From the NCBI GenBank assembly GCA_905215775.1, contig CAJMRM010000010.1, forward strand, positions 1 to 64,000: a stretch of 64,000 bases of DNA. The letters are read 5' to 3'. The DNA comes from an uncultured bacterium (GTDB lineage: Bacteria > Bacillota > Clostridia > Lachnospirales > Lachnospiraceae). This document shows, one piece after another, positions 60,134 through 64,000 of this stretch. Below the pieces are notes generated by a model, which did no database searches, was not told the origin of the DNA, and saw only the letters and a list, made by a program, of their open reading frames with translations. The translations under genes and the position numbers were made by a program. Positions within the stretch are counted from its first letter, which is position 1. Every line of letters starts with the position of its first letter.

Positions 60134-60146
60134 GGAATTTTTAAAG

Positions 60147-60177
60147 AAAAAACCGCCGGGAATCCTGTTCCCGACGG
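60147..60177 (-). terminator. Terminator after the lgt-Spo0E-like pair
   Basis: On the minus strand CCGTCGGGAA pairs with TTCCCGGCGG (one G-T wobble) around a five-base loop, and is followed by TTTTTT. It separates this unit from the mraZ promoter. Confidence 0.88.
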
Positions 60178-60291
60178 CTTCAGCTGCATTTTGTTTTTGT
60201 TGGACAACAGGGGGATCCCCCTCTTTCGTACCGCCCAGAATACGGGCCAAATAAAAAACGTGAATGCGGAGGACGGCATACGCCGGTTCCG

Positions 60292-60456
60292 CTAATAGCC
60301 GGCCGCCATATACTGCTCGATCAGGGCATCCAGCTCCACACTGTACTGATACACGATGGCATAATCCTCTTTCTCATCAATACTCCGATTCAGCTTTGCT
60401 CGCATACATTCGATCCTTTGGATCAGCTCCTCACGCTCTTCATTCAACCCACTCAT
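60292..60456 (-). CDS. Spo0E-like small regulator, putative Spo0A phosphatase
   Basis: A 54-residue protein with two short helices: EEREELIQRIECMRAKLNRSI and then a YSVELDALIEQY motif. This matches the Spo0E family signature S-x-x-L-D-x-L-I-x-x-Y. Family members dephosphorylate Spo0A~P and delay sporulation. Its ATG follows the lgt stop directly (TAGATG), with GAGGAAA as ribosome site inside lgt, so it is translationally coupled to lgt. The assignment rests on a short motif; experimental targets are unknown. Confidence 0.82.
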   Translation of the reverse strand: MSGLNEEREELIQRIECMRAKLNRSIDEKEDYAIVYQYSVELDALIEQYMAAGY

Positions 60457-61335
60457 CTATGCTGTTTCCTCGCTTTCCCCTAGTCCCTTCCTTCGATGGA
60501 ACAGGAGAACAGCCAGGGAAATGACTGCGATCACCATGGATAATACCTGGGAGACTGCAAGTTCCGTTCCCGGGATCAAAAGCTGGTCCGTCCGGAGCCC
60601 TTCGATCCACGCACGCCCGATTCCATATCCGGTAAGATAAATCAGTAACATTTCTCCTGTAAATCTTTTTCTCTTTCTGTACCAGAGCATGAATAAAAGC
60701 AGTCCCAGGTTCCACATGGATTCATAAAGAAACGTCGGATGGACCTGGATATACTGGATCCCGTTTTCTGTGATCAGATGATCCAGGAGCTCCTGGGATA
60801 TCATACTTTCATTGACAATGCTCCGCTTGATCCGCATGGCAAACAGGCCGTCCGTATAGCCTCCGAAAGCCTCGCAGTTCACAAAATTTCCCCAGCGGCC
60901 GATGATCTGCCCCGTAACAAGACCAAGGCAGGCGCTGTCCGCCATGGACAGAAACGAAATCTTCCGCTTTTTCGTAAACACGGCCAGCGTAAGGACCGCA
61001 GCAATGATCCCGCCGTAAATGGCAAGGCCGCCCTTTCGTATATTGAAGATCTCCGCCAGATGATCCTTATAATATCCCCACTGGAATACCACATAATAAA
61101 GACGGGCCCCGATGATCGCAAAGATCACCCCGTACAGCATGAAATCCAGATAGATCTCCGGATCCTGTCCCCGCCTTTTTGCATCCTGCTGGGCCACCAG
61201 AAGACCCACGATCATCCCGATTCCGATGATCAGGCCATAATATGCAAAGGATACTCCAAAAATGGAGAAGCTTTTTGTCGTATGCTGGACGGATATCCCC
61301 AGGTGTATAAAGCTTAAATCTGCCCCTTCCGCCAT
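60457..61335 (-). CDS. lgt: Prolipoprotein diacylglyceryl transferase Lgt
   Basis: Lgt transfers diacylglycerol from phosphatidylglycerol to the lipobox cysteine of prolipoproteins. The 292-residue protein has about seven membrane helices and the family signature GQIIGRWGNFVNCEAFG, including the essential Arg and Asn. HPTFLYES and GRAWIEGLR are also present. I start at ATG 61335 (eight bases after AGGAG). A GTG nine bases upstream lies inside the ribosome site. Confidence 0.96.
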   Translation of the reverse strand: MAEGADLSFIHLGISVQHTTKSFSIFGVSFAYYGLIIGIGMIVGLLVAQQDAKRRGQDPEIYLDFMLYGVIFAIIGARLYYVVFQWGYYKDHLAEIFNIRKGGLAIYGGIIAAVLTLAVFTKKRKISFLSMADSACLGLVTGQIIGRWGNFVNCEAFGGYTDGLFAMRIKRSIVNESMISQELLDHLITENGIQYIQVHPTFLYESMWNLGLLLFMLWYRKRKRFTGEMLLIYLTGYGIGRAWIEGLRTDQLLIPGTELAVSQVLSMVIAVISLAVLLFHRRKGLGESEETA

Positions 61336-61367
61336 GTTTAACACTCCTTTTGTCGTTTATGTTTCCT

Positions 61368-61396
61368 ATTTTACTCCGAAATACTACAAAAAGCAA
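61368..61396 (-). promoter_or_regulatory. Sigma-A-type promoter of lgt
   Basis: On the minus strand TTGCTT (61391-61396) and TAAAAT (61368-61373) are 17 bp apart, 33 bp before the ATG. Confidence 0.65.
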
Positions 61397-61472
61397 ACAA
61401 ATTCGCATGACACCGTATCCCTTATTTCGACAAAAGCCGCCCTTTCTGCCGCCTGGCATACAGCCGTTTTCC

Positions 61473-61501
61473 TTGCATTTTCTGGCCGGGGCCTATATAC
61501 T
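61473..61501 (+). promoter_or_regulatory. Possible promoter of the M20 amidohydrolase gene
   Basis: TTGCAT (61473-61478) and TATACT (61496-61501) are 17 bp apart, with the ATG 35 bp beyond the -10 box. Confidence 0.6.
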
Positions 61502-61536
61502 GAAAGCAGAAAATACTGTTTATGGGAGGCAAAAAA

Positions 61537-62844
61537 ATGGAAATCAGCACGTATTTAGACCGCCTGGAGGACTGCCGGGAGCCTATGATCCGCTTCCGCC
61601 GGGACCTGCACCGCCATCCGGAGCCCGGCTGGCGGGAATTTTACACCACGGCCCGGATCATCGGCGCCTTGAGGGAGCACGGGATTCCCGTAAAATATGG
61701 AAAGGAGATCATCCACAGGGACTTTCTCTGGGGATATCCTGCCCAGGAGGAGCTGGACGCATGCATGAAACGCGCCGGCAGCCAGGGCGCCGACGCCGGC
61801 ATCATCGAAGAAATGGAGGGCTTCACCGGAGCCATGGCTGTGATCGACACTGGAATACCGGGACCGGTGACGGCGCTCCGCTTCGATATCGACTGCAACG
61901 ACGTGGGCGAGGACATGGATCCCTGCCGGCTTCCGGTGAAAAACGGGTTTTCCTCTGAAAACAGCGGCTGCATGCACGCCTGCGGCCACGACGGCCACGC
62001 TTCCCTGGGACTATTCGTATGCCTGGCCTTAAACGCCGTCCGCGGGGAGCTTTCCGGCGTCATTAAGGTCATCTTCCAGCCGGCGGAGGAAGGCGTCCGG
62101 GGCGCCCAGTCCATTGCCGAAAGCGGCGTTCTGGACGATGCAGACTGGTTTCTCTCGGGCCATCTGGGCATGGGCTGGAAAACCGGCGAGCTTCTGGCCC
62201 TCACAAACGGCTTCCTTTCCACCACCAAGGTGGACGCGGTCATCACCGGCTGCTCCTCCCACGCGGGGGCCGCGCCCCAGGACGGCAGCAATGCGATCCT
62301 GGCCGCCTGCTCAGCCACCCTGGCCATGCACACCGCCTGCCAGGATTCCCGGGGAGCCGCCAGGATCAATGTAGGGACCATTTCCGGAGGCAGCGGCCGG
62401 AACGTGGTGGCCGACCAGGCGGTCCTTCAGCTGGAGACCCGGGGCGAGACCACCGAGATCGAACGCACGGTCTTTGGCAGAGCCATGAGCAGCTTAAGGG
62501 GTGCGGCTGAAATGTTCGGCTGTACCGTGGATACGAAGATCATGGGCAGCGCCTCCGGCGCAGACAGCGACGCCGACCTGGAGCCCTTTATAAAGGCGGC
62601 CGCCGACCGGATCCCGGAGATCACCCGCTATGTCCCCTCCGGAGGCTTCACCGGCTCTGAGGACGCCGCCTATCTCATGTCCAGGGTCCAGTCCCACGGA
62701 GGAAAAGCCGCATACATGTGCATCGGCTGCGATATTGCGGCGCCCCACCACAACGCCCGGTTTGACATCGACGAGCAGGCGCTGGTGACGGGACTGAAGC
62801 TCTATGTTTCGGTCCTCTGGGAGCTGCTCCACGAAAAGTCATGA
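61537..62844 (+). CDS. M20-family metal-dependent amidohydrolase, AbgA-like
   Basis: A 435-residue metallohydrolase. Metal-binding segments are GCMHACGHDGHASLG, PAEEGVRGAQSI and the late HHNARFDIDEQAL. Sequence features (NGFLSTTKVDAVITGCSSHAG, GSGRNVVADQAVLQLETRGET) resemble the p-aminobenzoyl-glutamate hydrolase subunit A branch of the amidohydrolase/aminoacylase group. It would cleave an N-acyl or aminobenzoyl amino acid; the real substrate is unknown. There is no abgB or abgT neighbour. The start is ATG 61537 after GGGAGG. An upstream in-frame ATG is unlikely. Confidence 0.9.
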   Translation: MEISTYLDRLEDCREPMIRFRRDLHRHPEPGWREFYTTARIIGALREHGIPVKYGKEIIHRDFLWGYPAQEELDACMKRAGSQGADAGIIEEMEGFTGAMAVIDTGIPGPVTALRFDIDCNDVGEDMDPCRLPVKNGFSSENSGCMHACGHDGHASLGLFVCLALNAVRGELSGVIKVIFQPAEEGVRGAQSIAESGVLDDADWFLSGHLGMGWKTGELLALTNGFLSTTKVDAVITGCSSHAGAAPQDGSNAILAACSATLAMHTACQDSRGAARINVGTISGGSGRNVVADQAVLQLETRGETTEIERTVFGRAMSSLRGAAEMFGCTVDTKIMGSASGADSDADLEPFIKAAADRIPEITRYVPSGGFTGSEDAAYLMSRVQSHGGKAAYMCIGCDIAAPHHNARFDIDEQALVTGLKLYVSVLWELLHEKS

Positions 62845-62852
62845 TTTATGCC

Positions 62853-62881
62853 TTGTGAAAAAGAAACGCATATGCTATGAT
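62853..62881 (+). promoter_or_regulatory. Sigma-A-type promoter of ychF
   Basis: TTGTGA (62853-62858) and TATGAT (62876-62881) are 17 bp apart. The leader is about 107 bases. Confidence 0.65.
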
Positions 62882-62889
62882 TACTGGGT

Positions 62890-62940
62890 GGCCGCACGCC
62901 CTTTTCCAGCGCGCGGCCCTGCGGTCCCCGGCGGGACCGC
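62890..62940 (+). promoter_or_regulatory. Two stem-loops in the ychF leader
   Basis: GGCCGC (62890-62895) can pair with GCGGCC (62913-62918), and GCGGTCCC (62921-62928) pairs perfectly with GGGACCGC (62933-62940) around a four-base loop. No T-run follows. They lie between the promoter and the ribosome site AAAGGAG, so they may affect stability or translation. Confidence 0.55.
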
Positions 62941-62994
62941 CTGGATGAAAAATGCCTTATATGCAAAAGGAAAAGCAAAGGAGAACATAGACGT

Positions 62995-64000
62995 ATGAAA
63001 TTAGGTATCGTTGGCCTTCCTAACGTAGGAAAAAGCACATTGTTCAACTCTCTGACAAAAGCCGGCGCCGAATCCGCCAACTATCCGTTCTGTACCATCG
63101 ACCCCAACGTGGGCGTGGTTCCCGTTCCGGATTTCCGCTTAAAGCTTCTGACAGACCTCTATAATTCTGAAAAGACCACGCCTGCCGTCATCGAATTCGT
63201 GGACATCGCAGGCCTTGTAAAGGGCGCCTCCAAGGGCGAGGGCCTGGGAAACCAGTTCCTGTCCAACATCCGTGAGGTGGACGCCATCGTCCACGTCGTC
63301 CGCTGCTTTGAGGATCCCAACGTGATCCATGTGGACGGCAGCGTGGACCCGCTCCGCGACATCGAGACCATCAACCTGGAGCTGATCTTCTCCGACATTG
63401 AGATCCTGGACAGACGGATCGCCAAAAACGGCCGCGGCGCCGCCAACAACAAGGCCCTGGCCAAAGAGGTGGAGCTTTTAAAAGCCTTAAAGGCCCATCT
63501 GGAGGACGGAAAGCTGGCCAAAAGCTTCCCCTGCGACGATGAGGACACCAGAGACTTCATCGGCACCCTGAACCTCCTGACCTGGAAGCCGGTGATCTTT
63601 GCCGCCAACGTCAGCGAGGACGATCTGGCCGACGACGGCGCTTCCAATGAATATGTAAAGCAGGTCCGTGCGTTTGCCGCAGAAAATGACAGCGAGGTCT
63701 TTGTGATCTGCGCGCAGATCGAGCAGGAGATCGCCGAGCTGGACGACGACGAAAAGAAGGAATTTCTGGAGGATCTGGGCTTAAAAGAATCCGGCCTGGA
63801 AAAGCTCATAGCCGCCAGCTACCGCCTCCTGGGTCTCATCAGCTACCTGACTGCCGGTGAAAAAGAAACCCGCGCGTGGACCATTAAGGTGGGCACCAAG
63901 GCTCCCCAGGCTGCCGGAAAGATCCATTCCGATTTTGAACGCGGCTTCATCAAAGCCGAGGTGGTCAACTACCAGGATCTTCTGGACTGCGGCAGCTACT
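62995..64000 (+). CDS. ychF: Ribosome-binding ATPase YchF (Obg family), cut by the right edge
   Basis: YchF/Ola1 is an Obg-family P-loop protein that prefers ATP and binds ribosomes; it is linked to stress responses. The 335 residues seen include the P-loop GLPNVGKS (7-14), DIAGLVKGASKGEGLGNQFL (G3 and switch region), a central coiled coil and the start of the TGS domain (GEKETRAWTIKVGTKAPQAAGKIHSDFERGFIKAEVV). Full length is about 365 residues, so roughly 30 residues are missing past the edge. In place of the GTPase NKxD motif there is FAANVSED, as expected for the ATP-using branch. Confidence 0.97.
   Translation, partial: MKLGIVGLPNVGKSTLFNSLTKAGAESANYPFCTIDPNVGVVPVPDFRLKLLTDLYNSEKTTPAVIEFVDIAGLVKGASKGEGLGNQFLSNIREVDAIVHVVRCFEDPNVIHVDGSVDPLRDIETINLELIFSDIEILDRRIAKNGRGAANNKALAKEVELLKALKAHLEDGKLAKSFPCDDEDTRDFIGTLNLLTWKPVIFAANVSEDDLADDGASNEYVKQVRAFAAENDSEVFVICAQIEQEIAELDDDEKKEFLEDLGLKESGLEKLIAASYRLLGLISYLTAGEKETRAWTIKVGTKAPQAAGKIHSDFERGFIKAEVVNYQDLLDCGSY

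Overview
The window reads as chromosome of a spore-forming, anaerobic member of the Clostridia, most likely a Lachnospiraceae (Clostridium cluster XIVa) species of fairly high GC. The evidence is a full set of sporulation genes (spoIIP, gpr, spoIIGA-sigE, a Spo0E-like peptide), a group B type [FeFe] hydrogenase, a GlgC/GlgD pair, Clostridia-style kbl-tdh, a dnaK operon headed by hrcA and CIRCE, and a dcw cluster ending in ftsZ next to the spoIIG locus. I see no tRNA, rRNA, CRISPR array, phage, transposase or insertion sequence.

Layout. 1-0.2 kb: end of an HPr-family gene. 0.4-4.6 kb (minus): prmA-rsmE-cysteine desulfurase-thiI operon. 4.6-12.6 kb: small independent units: TSUP permease, a zinc-ribbon MscL, an HD protein, a phospholipase D-type enzyme, a [FeFe] hydrogenase, a secreted coiled-coil protein and a padR-DUF4097 pair. 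12.6-13.26 kb: a gene-free stretch with repeated motifs. 13.3-18.1 kb (minus): hrcA-grpE-dnaK-dnaJ, with hrcA split by an apparent frameshift. 18.4-24.3 kb: two related secreted 3D-domain proteins flanking the threonine-degrading tdh-kbl operon, then a membrane protein of unknown function with a structured leader. 24.3-30.8 kb (minus): glgC-glgD and lepA-double NUDIX-hemW. 31-36.3 kb: MATE transporter, gpr-spoIIP, rpsT, holA. 36.3-43.5 kb (minus): a CcdA-thioredoxin fusion and a degV-histidine kinase-GerMN lipoprotein-comEC operon. 43.6-45.9 kb: a zinc-ribbon membrane protein and spoIIGA-sigE. 46.3-60.1 kb (minus): the division and cell-wall cluster mraZ-rsmH-ftsL-PBP-ykgJ-PBP / mraY-murD-ftsW-murA-ftsQ / ftsZ, where the slashes mark apparent internal promoters. 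60.3-64 kb: lgt-Spo0E-like, an M20 amidohydrolase and the start of ychF.

How it fits together. From about 40 kb down to 3 kb the minus strand keeps the old Firmicutes order comEC-holA-(rpsT)-gpr-spoIIP-lepA-hemW-hrcA-grpE-dnaK-dnaJ-prmA-rsmE known from Bacillus subtilis, with lineage-specific genes inserted between the conserved blocks. This backbone covers translation quality, heat shock, DNA uptake and spore protein degradation. The right third makes the septum and lipid-linked peptidoglycan precursor and then commits one daughter cell to sporulation through SigE. Regulatory DNA is unusually readable: a CIRCE operator, a PadR-type palindrome, 10-bp MraZ boxes, a spoIIG-type promoter with a 21-bp spacer, many sigma-A-type promoters and several bidirectional terminators.

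The observations most worth checking are the hrcA frameshift, the probable ATT start codon of comEC, the MscL with a C-terminal zinc ribbon, the double NUDIX fusion, the repeat-bearing gene-free stretch at 12.9-13.05 kb, the unknown 571-residue membrane protein and its leader, and the ykgJ-type gene placed between two division PBPs. I did not find a clear new multi-gene defence or mobile system. The window is mostly housekeeping.
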